Shown here in pieces: positions 1-8,824 of a DNA stretch of 46,675 nt; the stretch's first letter is position 1, and every line of letters begins with the position of its first letter. A program made the translations under genes and the position numbers. The DNA comes from an uncultured Porphyromonadaceae bacterium (GTDB taxonomy: Bacteria > Bacteroidota > Bacteroidia > Bacteroidales > Muribaculaceae): contig CAMJZI010000008.1 of assembly GCA_946410185.1 (NCBI GenBank), forward strand, positions 1-46,675, given 5' to 3'. Below the pieces are notes generated by a model. That model ran no database searches and was not told where the DNA came from. It saw only the letters and a list, made by a program, of their open reading frames with translations.

Positions 1-2
1 AG

Positions 3-239
3 CGCCCGTTGCCCGAGCCCATCGAGGTGACCGAGGAGAACGGCGAGAAGCGCACGCTGCGCACCATCGGCGACAAGTGGAGCTACCTGCAGCGCTACAA
101 GTTCGGCAGCAACACGCAGCCGTTCTACGTGTGTGTGGACCCGCAGGGCAACGCCCTGAGCGGCTCGTTCAGCTACAAGGAGGACGTACCCGCCTTCCTC
201 GACTTCCTGGACGGCGGCCTCACCCAATTTAAAGAATAA
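3..239 (+). CDS. Thioredoxin-like C-terminus of a DsbD-family protein (5' partial)
   Basis: The open frame enters from the left edge and ends at a TAA at 237-239, so only about 78 C-terminal residues are visible. The segment has FYVCVDPQGNAL followed by a short helix ending LDFLDGGL. That is how the C-terminal thioredoxin domain of Bacteroidetes DsbD-type thiol:disulfide interchange proteins ends (a strand with a V/L-D-P-x-G turn, then the last helix). The CXXC site and the membrane part would lie outside the window. DsbD passes electrons from cytoplasmic thioredoxin to periplasmic partners. The family call rests on a short tail, so another thioredoxin-fold secreted protein is possible. Confidence 0.55.
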   Translation, partial: RPLPEPIEVTEENGEKRTLRTIGDKWSYLQRYKFGSNTQPFYVCVDPQGNALSGSFSYKEDVPAFLDFLDGGLTQFKE

Positions 240-258
240 ATTTGAGTTGTAAGTTCTA

Positions 259-350
259 AGTTTTTAGTTGTAAGTAATAATACTATTGTCTCATCGGTTT
301 TTCAGGCGATGGTAATTGTACTTAAAACTTAAAACTTACAACTAAAAACT
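259..350. repeat. 17-bp inverted repeat of A/T-rich heptamer-like units
   Basis: The arm at 259-275 (AGTTTTTAGTTGTAAGT) is perfectly complementary to 334-350. The right arm sits among repeated AAAACTT/AAAACTA units just before the cyuA start. Related AAAACTC units occur at 42580-42621. It may be a simple-sequence expansion or a terminator-like stem for the upstream gene; there is no clear T tract. Confidence 0.6.
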
Positions 351-358
351 AAAACATA

Positions 359-1645
359 ATGATTGAAGAGAAAACGAGAGAGCAGATTATCGCGCTGATG
401 AAACGCGAGGTGGTTCCGGCAGTGGGCTGCACCGAGCCCATGGCTGTGGCCCTGTGTGTCGCCCGAGCCACCGAGGCACTGGGCACCAGACCCGAGAAAA
501 TCACGGCACTGCTCAGTGCCAACATCCTCAAGAACGCCATGGGCGTGGGCATTCCCGGAACGGGCATGATCGGCCTGCCCATTGCCATTGCCCTGGGCGC
601 GCTCATCGGCAAGAGCGAGTACCAACTCGAGGTCATCAAGGACGTGTGCCCCGAGGCCATTGAGCAGGGCAAGCAATTCATCGACGAGGGCCGCATCGAC
701 ATCCAGTTGAAACAGAATTGCTGCGACAAACTCTATGTCGAGATTCTGTGTGAGGCGGGTGGCCATCGCTCCAGCGCCATCATCCAGGGCTCACACACCC
801 ATTTTGTTCGCGTCACCCTCGACGACCAGGTGCTGCTCGACGACCAGGCGGGCCACTGCAGCGACGGTGACGATGGTGACATCGTGCTCAACCTGCGCCT
901 GGTCTATGACTTTGCCATGCAGGCGCCCGTAGAAGAGATCCGCTTCATCCTCGCTACCCGCGACTACAATCTCAAGGCTGCCCAGGAGTCGCTCAAAGGC
1001 AACTACGGCCACTGCCTGGGCAAGACCATGGACAGGCCGCTGAGCCACGGCATCTTTGGCAACACCATCTTCTCGCGCATCCTGTCCAAGACCGCGCTGG
1101 CCACCGATGCCCGCATGGGCGGTGCCCTCATCCCCGTGATGAGCAACAGCGGCTCGGGCAACCAGGGCATCTGCGCCACCAATCCCGTGGCCGTCTATGC
1201 TATCGAGAACGAGAATACCGAGGAAGAGGTTATCCGTGCCCTCACCTTGAGTCACCTGACGGCCATCTACATCAAGCAGAGCCTGGGCAAACTGAGCGCC
1301 CTGTGCGGCTGCGTGGTGGCATCCATCGGCAGCAGCTGCGGCATCACCTACCTGATGGGTGGCGACTATGACCGCATCTGCTATGCGGTGCAGAACATGA
1401 TTGCCAACCTCACGGGCATGATTTGCGACGGTGCAAAACCCAGCTGCGCCCTCAAGATCAGTTCGGGTGTCTCGACCGCCCTGCTATCGGCTGTACTCGC
1501 CATGGAAGGCCGCCACGTCACCAGTGCCGAGGGCATCATCGACGACGACGTGGACCGCTCGATACGCAACCTCACCGTCATCGGTACCGACGCCATGTGC
1601 GCCACCGACCACATGGTGCTCAACATCATGACTGGCAAGTCCTGA
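359..1645 (+). CDS. cyuA: L-cysteine desulfidase / UPF0597 (CyuA family)
   Basis: This 428-residue protein matches the UPF0597/serine-dehydratase-alpha-like family. Its characterised members are [4Fe-4S] L-cysteine desulfidases that yield pyruvate, ammonia and sulfide. It has the N-terminal AVGCTEP motif (Cys24), NQGICATNP (Cys272) and ICDGAKPSC (Cys356 and Cys363, seven apart). These are the cysteines expected to hold the cluster, with the last pair spaced as in the archaeal enzyme. The length is normal and the protein should be cytosolic. It stands alone between a DsbD-like gene and a terminator at 1762-1793. No transporter (CyuP) gene is adjacent. The start ATG is preceded by an A-rich stretch, usual for this phylum. 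Confidence 0.88.
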   Translation: MIEEKTREQIIALMKREVVPAVGCTEPMAVALCVARATEALGTRPEKITALLSANILKNAMGVGIPGTGMIGLPIAIALGALIGKSEYQLEVIKDVCPEAIEQGKQFIDEGRIDIQLKQNCCDKLYVEILCEAGGHRSSAIIQGSHTHFVRVTLDDQVLLDDQAGHCSDGDDGDIVLNLRLVYDFAMQAPVEEIRFILATRDYNLKAAQESLKGNYGHCLGKTMDRPLSHGIFGNTIFSRILSKTALATDARMGGALIPVMSNSGSGNQGICATNPVAVYAIENENTEEEVIRALTLSHLTAIYIKQSLGKLSALCGCVVASIGSSCGITYLMGGDYDRICYAVQNMIANLTGMICDGAKPSCALKISSGVSTALLSAVLAMEGRHVTSAEGIIDDDVDRSIRNLTVIGTDAMCATDHMVLNIMTGKS

Positions 1646-1761
1646 TCGATACAAGGATTCACACGTCAAAGACAGAAAATGGACTTCTGCTGCATCACTG
1701 CTGGAGAAGCCCGTTCACTATTGTATCAAAATAATAAGACGGTATCAGATTCAGGCACATC

Positions 1762-1796
1762 ACCGACCCGCCTTTTTACAGGCGGGCGGTTTTGTT
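1762..1796 (+). terminator. Rho-independent terminator after cyuA
   Basis: ACCG-A-CCCGCC pairs with GGCGGG-CGGT around a TTTTTACA loop (one bulged A), followed by TTTG-TTT. It lies 117 bases past the cyuA stop. Confidence 0.8.
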
Positions 1797-1849
1797 TCCT
1801 TATATTTTGGCCTGGACATCTATTTACTTGCCATCGGCCTGCTTTGCAC

Positions 1850-2052
1850 AAAAAATAAAAGCGCAGGTCCCTAAAGACACACGCTCTCTCAATCATCACA
1901 ATAGCCAATGCCCTGCAGCGATTGCTACCCACAACAGGGCAGGCTAGCCAGCAGGCCATAACAATTTGCTTAGATAATGCTACTTGTCGAAGTGGTGATT
2001 CGAGAGCGAATTAAGCAAATAATGTACCTAAATGTCACAGTTCATACGTAAC
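1850..2052 (-). ncRNA. Putative structured RNA, copy A (paralogue of 8825-9024)
   Basis: Seen: positions 1857-2034 align end to end with 8826-9000. Read on the minus strand, a -7 box TAATTTTG (2066-2059) is followed by a 5' hairpin closed by a 9-bp stem ATTTGCTTA/TAAGCAAAT. Within it, TCGAA/TTCGA presents the loop TCACCAC (plus strand 1992-1998). A 3' domain is closed by GCTGCAGG/CCTGCGC and ends in TTTTATTTTTT (1860-1850). The 3' domain carries GTGATGA (plus strand 1893-1899), which can pair 6 of 7 with the 5' loop. Inferred: a roughly 200-nt RNA made from its own promoter. I cannot assign it to a known family. It lies downstream of the orphan SusC/D locus, after that locus's terminator-like stems. 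No convincing ORF is present. Confidence 0.55.
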
Positions 2053-2058
2053 TTTCAG

Positions 2059-2066
2059 CAAAATTA
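2059..2066 (-). promoter_or_regulatory. -7 box for putative RNA copy A
   Basis: The minus strand reads TAATTTTG, fitting the Bacteroidetes TAnnTTTG box. It is 25 bases before the conserved 5' end of the RNA. A TTTG at 2090-2093 is 23 bases further upstream, slightly wide for a -33 element. Confidence 0.45.
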
Positions 2067-2167
2067 AAGCATTTTTACAAATAATTTAACAAATTCATTA
2101 AAAAAATACCACCTTGCCAAGCAGATTATCAGTATCAATAGTCTTGCTACAAAGCATGGGTAAAACA

Positions 2168-2199
2168 CGAGAGGGTATGCCGCAAGACATACCCTCTCG
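2168..2199 (-). terminator. Strong 12-bp hairpin downstream of the lipid-binding lipoprotein gene
   Basis: CGAGAGGGTATG pairs perfectly with CATACCCTCTCG around an 8-base loop. On the minus strand it is followed by TGTTTTA, a weak T tract. It fits termination of the operon ending at 2359. Confidence 0.65.
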
Positions 2200-2280
2200 A
2201 ACAATTAATTGACGTGCCTAATGCACGATAAGATCCGTTTTAGAATCCGGCATAGCGTTCATCACGGCATGACAAACATA

Positions 2281-2310
2281 GAGGATGTGCCAAAAATATG
2301 ACACACCCTC
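2281..2310 (-). terminator. Second hairpin 3' of the orphan SusC/D operon
   Basis: GAGGATGTGCC pairs with GACACACCCTC (two G-U pairs) around AAAAATAT. It lies about 50 bases past the last stop codon of the operon. There is no clean T tract, so it may be an RNA 3'-end stabiliser rather than a terminator. Confidence 0.5.
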
Positions 2311-2358
2311 TTCTCAATTTTGGTATTCAATCACGTGAGTGATTGATTAACCTTTTCT

Positions 2359-2925
2359 TTAGAAACCTACATAACGGACACCGCTAACCTTGTATTTAGC
2401 ATAACCATCATCAGGATACCAGGGATCGTCGGTATACTTCACGTAGAAAACGATGGAGTCGACAGGCGAACCGTTTTTCTGCTTGCCAGCACCCTTGAGG
2501 ATCTTTCCATCTTCGATGGTGATACCGAAATCGCCAGAGAGGTTCTCAGCATTGTCCGAATGGAAGGTAAGGTTGTTCAAGTCGATAGACACAAGATTCT
2601 TGAATGAATAGTCGGGATAATTGGGATTGCCATAATATCCACCCACATCAAACCAGCCATTGTCATCAATCCACATCTTTGTGTCAGAATTGTCGGCGGT
2701 GTTGTACGTGAAGAGAGGAATTCTTTCTTCATCATATCCAAAGTAATGAACGCCACCTTCAATGGGTTTCCCATTGTCGTCGACAGCATCAATGTCAACC
2801 ATCCAGTGACCGGCCATCTTCTCCACAGCCGTTCCGCCGGCGGGCTCGTCGGTCTCAACGCTGCACGAAGCAAAACCCAGACCCATCACGAGCGCCATCG
2901 TAAAAATTGAAAAATATTTCTTCAT
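2359..2925 (-). CDS. Lipid-binding putative hydrolase-type lipoprotein
   Basis: A lipoprotein of about 188 residues. The signal peptide ends in FASC, so the lipidated Cys is followed by SVETDE, an acidic stretch of the kind that sends Bacteroidales lipoproteins to the cell surface. I start it at the MKKYFS methionine (2925). An in-frame ATG 12 bases upstream (2937) would add MNKI. The body (GHWMVDIDAVDDNGKP, later DIVFYVKYTDDP-like strands) resembles the Lipid_bd family (putative lipid-binding hydrolase), a beta-rich family usually coded beside SusC/SusD pairs. The biochemical function of that family is not settled. It is the last gene of the minus-strand operon that begins with susC at 8488. 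Confidence 0.6.
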   Translation of the reverse strand: MKKYFSIFTMALVMGLGFASCSVETDEPAGGTAVEKMAGHWMVDIDAVDDNGKPIEGGVHYFGYDEERIPLFTYNTADNSDTKMWIDDNGWFDVGGYYGNPNYPDYSFKNLVSIDLNNLTFHSDNAENLSGDFGITIEDGKILKGAGKQKNGSPVDSIVFYVKYTDDPWYPDDGYAKYKVSGVRYVGF

Positions 2926-2954
2926 AATCTTATTCAATTTAAAGAGATTATTTG

Positions 2955-3749
2955 TTATTGCTTGTGAAGAACAACAGTCATGACAACGGCACTGCCGGCA
3001 TAAGAAGCGAAGTAGCTAATTGTACCAGTCTCAGCATCATACTTGCCATCCTCGATATAATCCAAGCTGTCGCCCCACGCACCAATATAACTGCTGATGA
3101 GCTCGATGTTGCCATCGTTGTCCACACTGACGTAGCCAGTCATGCAGCCGATTGCACCGCTATAGTTCACACCAAATCCACGAACCTGATCATACCAACC
3201 ACCTAAAAGGTCGCTTACCTGGAAGAAGCCAGGAGCCAGTCTCTTAAAGGTGATACCTGTACACTGTGTGGTGTAGCCATAGCCGGCGGCAAACACAGCA
3301 AACGGATACCAATCAACCACACCACTGACCTTTCCATAATACATGGAAGCATTCATATCGGTGTTATATGAACCCGAGATATCCAGTGAAACGGTCGGGT
3401 CGCAGACGCAAACCGTTCGGGTAACAGTTGATGTGAAACCATCGCTACCAGCAGCGGTATAGGTGACATAATAGAATCCCATGGTATTAGGATCAACCTC
3501 GTCACCGCCCACCACGATTTGGCTGGTGATATCCTTGTTCTCACCAGTAGCCTCGTCATAGAGCGTTCCCGTGCAGCCGGGATCGACATAGGCAGTGCCC
3601 ACGGGAACAATCATGAATTCATCTCCCTGCATTTGCAGGTTAGCATAATAGGTCAAGCGTGAGTTGGTGAGCTCGTCATTGTCATCGTTGCAAGATGAGA
3701 ACGCCAGCATCCCAAGTACCACTAAACCAAATAAATATATTTTCTTCAT
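2955..3749 (-). CDS. DUF5012-type surface lipoprotein
   Basis: A 264-residue lipoprotein with signal peptide MKKIYLFGLVVLGMLAFSSC. The Cys is followed by NDDNDE, a strong surface-export signal. Residues of about 35-120 form an Ig-like domain of the DUF5011/5012 type (VDPGCTGTLYDEATGE, VTYTAAGSDGFTSTVTRTVCVCDP). The rest is a beta-rich domain with GDSLDYIEDGKYDAETGTISY. Proteins of this kind sit next to a SusD-like_2 protein and a lipid-binding lipoprotein in many Bacteroidales, and the same order is seen here. The role is probably ligand binding at the outer membrane in support of the SusC/D transporter; the ligand is unknown. Confidence 0.65.
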   Translation of the reverse strand: MKKIYLFGLVVLGMLAFSSCNDDNDELTNSRLTYYANLQMQGDEFMIVPVGTAYVDPGCTGTLYDEATGENKDITSQIVVGGDEVDPNTMGFYYVTYTAAGSDGFTSTVTRTVCVCDPTVSLDISGSYNTDMNASMYYGKVSGVVDWYPFAVFAAGYGYTTQCTGITFKRLAPGFFQVSDLLGGWYDQVRGFGVNYSGAIGCMTGYVSVDNDGNIELISSYIGAWGDSLDYIEDGKYDAETGTISYFASYAGSAVVMTVVLHKQ

Positions 3750-3799
3750 AATTCTTCGTTTAAAAAATAGATGTTTTTATTGATTAGCGCAGGTCACCA

Positions 3800-5281
3800 T
3801 CACTTGGCATCCCAGAAGACACGGTCGCTGAGCAACTTGGACTCGGGGGTGTTCTTGTTCAACTGACGGGCGGTGCTGGGATAAGGCACACGCTTGCACA
3901 GGCCACCAGCCTGGATGTAGTTCAGAGCGGGAACAATCATCTGGCCAGGAGTGTAAACGCTGGGATCCTCAAAAATCTGCTTTCCTGTTGCAACACTGGT
4001 GGCGGGCACGTCGGTGCGACGAACCTCACTCCATGCCTCCATGTGGTCACGGTAGAACAGGGCAGCCCACTTCTGCATATAAATCAGGTTCAAGCGATTG
4101 GCATCGCTGGCCTGGGCATCCCAGTTCACGCGGTTACCATTCAGGTAGGAGCCAACACTCATGCCACGCGAAGCGAAGTCGGCCCGAACACCAGCCTCAT
4201 AGGCAACCTTGGCAGCAGCCTTGTTGCCCCAGCGCATCTGGGTCTCGGCAATGAGGAACTGGAGCTCACTCTGGGTGAAGAAGTAGATGGGAGCTGCCAT
4301 GGCAGGCGTGTAGTCGATAGCGCTCACGTCCTTGTTCTTCCAGTCAACGCCCCATGACTTATAGACGGTCTTGGCACCAGGAATCTGGCCTACATACTCG
4401 CCTGCATCGTTCTGCATGATAGCATAGCTGATGCGGGGATCGTCGGTGTCCAAATAGTAACTTACGATAGGATAGGATGCAACGTGGTTCTTGGTACCCA
4501 AAGCGCGTGCAACATCATACCAGGGATTGTACTGACCCTCGGAGTTGCTGTAAACGTTCCAAGCCACATCACCGGTGAAGAAGTTGTTGGCGTTGACCAG
4601 GGCCAGAGCCTTGGACTGATACTCGCCGGCATTGATGCCACCGTCGATGAGACGTAGATACATGCGCAGGCGCAGTGCGTTGGCAAAGCCACGCCATTGG
4701 CTCACACTCTTGCCGAGCAGCGGGTCGGTGAGCGTCATCGGGTCACCCTCCATGGCGGCCTCGGCGGCGTCTATCTCGGCGAGAACACCCTTGTAAACAT
4801 CCTCACCCTTATCCCAAATGGGATTGGTGTTGGCACTACCCTGCAGGGCCTCGGTGTAGGGCACCTGATCCAGGTTATCAACGAGAACCTGGAAAGCATA
4901 GGCACGCAGCACAGTGCAGGCAAACAGGTCACTCGTGTTCTCGGTGCGGTCCATCACGTTCTTGATGTCGGCAAGAGCGCCGGCATAGAGCGTGCGGTAG
5001 CAACGGTCGAACAGGTTGGTTGACTCATCAATATTGAGCTCGGCCTCGTTATTGTACTGGTTGGCCTCGGGACGCTGCTCAAAGTACTGGGCAAAGAAGC
5101 CGCTATAGTTGAACATGGCATCGCCCACAGCAGCAGCGACAGCATTCTCGGCAGCAGGGAATACCAGGTCGGGCGTCACATCACTGCTCGACGGGTAGTT
5201 GGGGTTGTCGTTGATGTCAAGATTGCACGACGACAGGCTCAACACTGCTGCAAAAGTCAAAAATAAATATATCTTTTTCAT
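3800..5281 (-). CDS. SusD-like (SusD-like_2 type) outer-membrane lipoprotein
   Basis: A 493-residue lipoprotein (signal ending SLSSC, then NLDINDNPN). The opening NxxPNYPSSSDVTPDLVFPAAENAVA and the helical TPR-like body (YRTLYAGALADIKNVM, LRAYAFQVLVDNLDQVPYTEAL) are typical of the SusD/RagB SusD-like_2 branch. In this branch the lipoprotein forms the lid of the SusC barrel and captures ligand. The gene starts 18 bases after the susC stop, so the pair is co-transcribed and presumably co-translated into one complex. The branch is often linked to ligands other than starch; nothing here identifies the substrate. Confidence 0.88.
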   Translation of the reverse strand: MKKIYLFLTFAAVLSLSSCNLDINDNPNYPSSSDVTPDLVFPAAENAVAAAVGDAMFNYSGFFAQYFEQRPEANQYNNEAELNIDESTNLFDRCYRTLYAGALADIKNVMDRTENTSDLFACTVLRAYAFQVLVDNLDQVPYTEALQGSANTNPIWDKGEDVYKGVLAEIDAAEAAMEGDPMTLTDPLLGKSVSQWRGFANALRLRMYLRLIDGGINAGEYQSKALALVNANNFFTGDVAWNVYSNSEGQYNPWYDVARALGTKNHVASYPIVSYYLDTDDPRISYAIMQNDAGEYVGQIPGAKTVYKSWGVDWKNKDVSAIDYTPAMAAPIYFFTQSELQFLIAETQMRWGNKAAAKVAYEAGVRADFASRGMSVGSYLNGNRVNWDAQASDANRLNLIYMQKWAALFYRDHMEAWSEVRRTDVPATSVATGKQIFEDPSVYTPGQMIVPALNYIQAGGLCKRVPYPSTARQLNKNTPESKLLSDRVFWDAK

Positions 5282-5299
5282 GTCTGTTTCGGTTTTTGA

Positions 5300-8200
5300 T
5301 TAGAATTTAACCTGCACATTGAAACCAAACTTGCGTGAGCTCGGGTTAGCCGAGAACTCACCATAGTTACCCTCGAGGTCGTTACCGAAGGTAGAAGTCT
5401 CAGGATCGATAAAGGTGTTGCTCTTGGGAGTCCACAAGAACAGGTTGTTACCGAAGAACGACAGATTTACACCCTGGATAAAGCAGTTGGCAAACCACTT
5501 GTTGGGCAACTGCCACGAGAGGATCACGCTACGCAGTTTCACGTAGCTCTTATCAACCAGGAAGGCACGGTCCAGGTCGGAACCACCGGCATCCCAGTAG
5601 GTGAAGATGCCCGTCTCGTCGAGCGGAGTCGTGTTCTCGGTATAACCAGTCACGTTACCGTCCTCATCTAAGATTTGCTGTACCGAGTTGGGAACGATGA
5701 ACGGGTTGCGGCTGTTGAAGGCCGTCTGGATTGCATTACCGGTAAAGTAGGTAATGTCCTTGGTGCGCGAGTAGAGCATACCACCATGACGAACGTCGAG
5801 GTTGGCAGTCAGGCTGATGCCCTTCCAGCTCAACGTGGTGCCGAAGCCCATGAGGTACTTGTAGTTCATCGAGCCGACAATCTGCTGCTCGGGGTTAACC
5901 AGCGGCTGACCATTGCCGTCGCAGATGATCTTGCCATCCTCCGTCATCTGGGGAACATAAGCCTTGAACACGCCCAGAGGCTCACCCTCGATGGCGTAGA
6001 GGCTCGTGCCACCACTCAGACCGTAAATGGTTGCGATTCCACCAAGCTCATCAGGAAGCTTGATGACCTTGCTCCAGTTCTTGGTGAAGTTCCAGTTGAT
6101 GTCCCACTGGAAGTCGCCAATCTTGACGGGAGTCACGTTAACCAACAGCTCGATACCACGGTTGCGGATCTTACCCAGGTTCATATTCTGGGCCGTGTAA
6201 CCAGTGGCGGGATCCATGTTCAAGGAGAAGATCTGCTTGTCGGTGTTACGATCGTAGTAGGCAGCATCAAAGCTGAAGCGGTTCTGGAAGAAAGCCATGT
6301 TCAGACCAACCTCAAACTCGGTGGTCATCTCAGGACTCAGATCCTGGCTACCCAGGGTGTTACCCAGCGAATATGCGTTCACGCCCACCTTGGTGAAGGG
6401 GAATTGGCTACCGTTACCGAAACCGCTGGAGGCAGCTGCGGCCTGGGCAAATACCGAATTGGTCATGTAAACGCTGGCATCGTTACCAGTGCGACCCCAA
6501 GCGACACGGAACTTACCGAAGCTCAGGATGTCACGCTGCTCGGGCTTGAGCAACTCGCTGAACAGGAACGAGAGGCTCACACCAGGATAGAAGTAGGAAC
6601 GATTGTTCACAGGAAGGGTCGAAGACCAGTCGTTACGGCCCTGCAGGGTCAAGTAAACCATGTTCTTCCAAGCGAACTCGGCACTGCCGAATACGGCCAG
6701 ATAACGTCGCTTCCACTCACTCTGCGAGGTCGTGGGAATCTCGGCGCTGTTGCTCAGGTTGTACCACATGGGGATGGTCAGGTTGGTCACGGTCGAACCC
6801 AGATACTTGTAGCTGCGCTCGTTGCCGTTGAAACCGAGCTGTGCATTCACGTGCCAGTCTTCCAGAATCTGCTGGTCATAGGTCAGCATGAAGTTCTGGT
6901 CGATCTCGCGACGGCGGGTAATGCTCTGTGATACTTCACCGGTGAGCGTACCCAAGGCATCATCCCAGTTGGGAGTATCCTTGAAAAGGGCGGACATGTT
7001 GGGCGAACCAAAGTTGTGGTGGCCCGTGTTGGTGTCCAGACCGAAGCGGTAGGTAGCGTTGAAGTATTTCAAGAATGCATAGTCGAGCTGCAGGTTGCCG
7101 TAGAAGCGCTCCTGCTCATACTCGTTCTGATAGTTGTTGATGATGTAATACGGGTTGGTTACACCGTAGGGGGTGTAGTAGTAACCCGGGGTGTTGAACG
7201 GGTTGTCCAGGTCCTTCATCTCGACGATGGAGATGTCGCGCGGGGTCTGCATGATGCTATTGTACATCGAACCCGTCTTCTGACCAGTGGTCACGAAGTG
7301 GTTGCGCTGGAAGGCATAGTTCAACGAGGTGCTGAAGGTGAAGTTGCCCTCACGGTGGCTACCGCGCGCCGATACCGTGTACTTGGTGTAGGTGTCGGCA
7401 TCCTCGGGGATAATACCGTTATCGTTGATTTGCGACAGCGACACGAAGTAGGTGCTCTTGTCTGTTGCACCGTTGAACGAGATGCTGTTGTTGTAACGGA
7501 AACCGGTAGCGAAGAAGTCCTTCACGTTGTTCTTGATGGGAAGGTAGCTCTTCCAGTTCTGGCTGTAGTTGTAAGTCCAGCCATAGAGTTGCATGGAGCC
7601 GTCAAAGGCGGGACCCCACGAACCGTTCTCAATCTCGGTGTGGTCGCCATACCAACCCATACCGAACTGGTTCTGCATCTGCGGCAGACGCATCACCGAC
7701 TCCCACTGCAGGCCACCGTTGTACTCGATGCCCACACCGCGGCTCTGCTTGGAACCCTTCTTGGTGGTAATCAGGATAACACCGGCGCCGGCACGGCTAC
7801 CATACAGGGCGGTAGCGGCAGCACCCTTCAAGATGGTCATGCTCTCAACATCGTTGGGGTTCACCGCACTCGCACCGTTACCAAAGTCATAACCTGCGTT
7901 CAGGCCATCACCGCTATAGGTAGCGCTGTTGTTCAGGGGCACACCATCAACCACATACAGCGGCTGGTTGCTGCCCGACAACGAGCTCACACCACGGATG
8001 ATAACCGACTTGGAAGTACCAGGGTCGGAAGATGTTTCACCAATCTGCACACCAGCCACCTTACCGGCAAGGCTCGACATGACATCGTTGGTGCGGGCCT
8101 GGGCAATCACGTCACCCTTGATGGGGGTAGCCGAAACACCCAGTGCCTTAGCCTCACGTTTAATACCCATGGCGGTCACCACCACCTCGTCGAGCGTGGT

Positions 8201-8488
8201 GTTGTCCTCCTCAAGGGCAACTGTTACATAACTCGTTACCGCAACGACTTGCGACTTGTAACCCACGCAACTGATCCTGAGTTGCGTCACGTTGTCGTTG
8301 ACGGTTACTGTGAATTGACCGTCAAGGTCGGTGGCGGTGCCTTGAGATGAGCCGATGGCCTGCACGGTGGCACCGATCAACGGCTCATTGTCACTGGCAC
8401 TGACGACCTTACCACTAACGGTCTTGTTGGCCCATGCACTCACACTGATGAGGCATAGCACCATGAGAGTTGATAAAAGTCTCTTCAT
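5300..8488 (-). CDS. SusC/RagA-type TonB-linked outer-membrane transporter (orphan locus)
   Basis: A 1062-residue protein. The signal peptide MKRLLSTLMVLCLISVSAWA is cleaved near residue 20. A carboxypeptidase-D-regulatory-like domain follows (about 22-95, with GKVVSASDNEPLIGATV and DLDGQFTV). The TonB box LDEVVVTA is at 99-106. A plug domain (SSLAGKVAGVQIGETSSDPG, ILKGAAATALYGSRAGAGVILITTKKG) precedes a long beta-barrel ending in KFGFNVQVKF with a terminal aromatic residue. It imports an unknown ligand using TonB energy. Its 5' region is unusual: there is no TAnnTTTG box near the start, and the nearest one (9031-9038) lies over 500 bases upstream, with the RNA element at 8825-9024 in between. 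No sigma or hybrid two-component regulator gene is adjacent. Confidence 0.95.
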   Translation of the reverse strand: MKRLLSTLMVLCLISVSAWANKTVSGKVVSASDNEPLIGATVQAIGSSQGTATDLDGQFTVTVNDNVTQLRISCVGYKSQVVAVTSYVTVALEEDNTTLDEVVVTAMGIKREAKALGVSATPIKGDVIAQARTNDVMSSLAGKVAGVQIGETSSDPGTSKSVIIRGVSSLSGSNQPLYVVDGVPLNNSATYSGDGLNAGYDFGNGASAVNPNDVESMTILKGAAATALYGSRAGAGVILITTKKGSKQSRGVGIEYNGGLQWESVMRLPQMQNQFGMGWYGDHTEIENGSWGPAFDGSMQLYGWTYNYSQNWKSYLPIKNNVKDFFATGFRYNNSISFNGATDKSTYFVSLSQINDNGIIPEDADTYTKYTVSARGSHREGNFTFSTSLNYAFQRNHFVTTGQKTGSMYNSIMQTPRDISIVEMKDLDNPFNTPGYYYTPYGVTNPYYIINNYQNEYEQERFYGNLQLDYAFLKYFNATYRFGLDTNTGHHNFGSPNMSALFKDTPNWDDALGTLTGEVSQSITRRREIDQNFMLTYDQQILEDWHVNAQLGFNGNERSYKYLGSTVTNLTIPMWYNLSNSAEIPTTSQSEWKRRYLAVFGSAEFAWKNMVYLTLQGRNDWSSTLPVNNRSYFYPGVSLSFLFSELLKPEQRDILSFGKFRVAWGRTGNDASVYMTNSVFAQAAAASSGFGNGSQFPFTKVGVNAYSLGNTLGSQDLSPEMTTEFEVGLNMAFFQNRFSFDAAYYDRNTDKQIFSLNMDPATGYTAQNMNLGKIRNRGIELLVNVTPVKIGDFQWDINWNFTKNWSKVIKLPDELGGIATIYGLSGGTSLYAIEGEPLGVFKAYVPQMTEDGKIICDGNGQPLVNPEQQIVGSMNYKYLMGFGTTLSWKGISLTANLDVRHGGMLYSRTKDITYFTGNAIQTAFNSRNPFIVPNSVQQILDEDGNVTGYTENTTPLDETGIFTYWDAGGSDLDRAFLVDKSYVKLRSVILSWQLPNKWFANCFIQGVNLSFFGNNLFLWTPKSNTFIDPETSTFGNDLEGNYGEFSANPSSRKFGFNVQVKF

Positions 8489-8824
8489 ACAGTAAACAAT
8501 TAAGTTAATCCACCGTCAGGTTCAGGCGAGCGCATACCTGGGCCTGCCGGGGGATTGATGTTGATTATCTCTAAGGTAATGTGTAACAGCAAGTGCGCTC
8601 TGCTTACTGATTTTTGTCGCGGTAACAAGGGACACAAAGCGGCAACCTGGCACACCATCCCATCTGGCTTGTGCCTGCATGTAATAGTTAGCCTGGCCTC
8701 TACGGGCCGTTTTTATACCTCTCTCTCTGTACATCCCTATTCTTTATCTAGTTTTTATTGCCACACATGTGTGACTTTTCATTCATCTTCAGTTGGAAAG
8801 CAGCGCGATTCTTCATAGGAGTAG
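8489..8824. other. Leader region of the orphan susC
   Basis: No credible gene on either strand; small ORFs here lack family features. It holds the palindrome at 8762-8773. No canonical promoter box was found on the minus strand, so transcription of susC either reads through from the promoter at 9031-9038 or uses a non-standard promoter. Confidence 0.5.
8762..8773. promoter_or_regulatory. 12-bp perfect palindrome upstream of orphan susC
   Basis: CACACATGTGTG is a perfect palindrome about 275 bases upstream of the susC start, between the RNA element and the gene. It could be an operator for an unknown dimeric regulator; nothing else supports this. Confidence 0.3.

Noticed and set aside
1726-1959. 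77-codon minus-strand ORF in the gap after cyuA
   Set aside because: It overlaps the cyuA terminator and RNA copy A. The translation is unremarkable and no start region supports it.
1850-2052. RNA copies A and B as 6S RNA or a cobalamin riboswitch
   Set aside because: The 5' and 3' ends do not pair into a long closing stem as in 6S RNA, and no B12 box is present. The presence of two copies also argues against 6S.
5675-8350. Two long plus-strand ORFs (418 and 444 codons) opposite the orphan susC
   Set aside because: They are in a fixed antisense frame to a clear SusC gene, have low-complexity V/G/H-rich translations and match no family.
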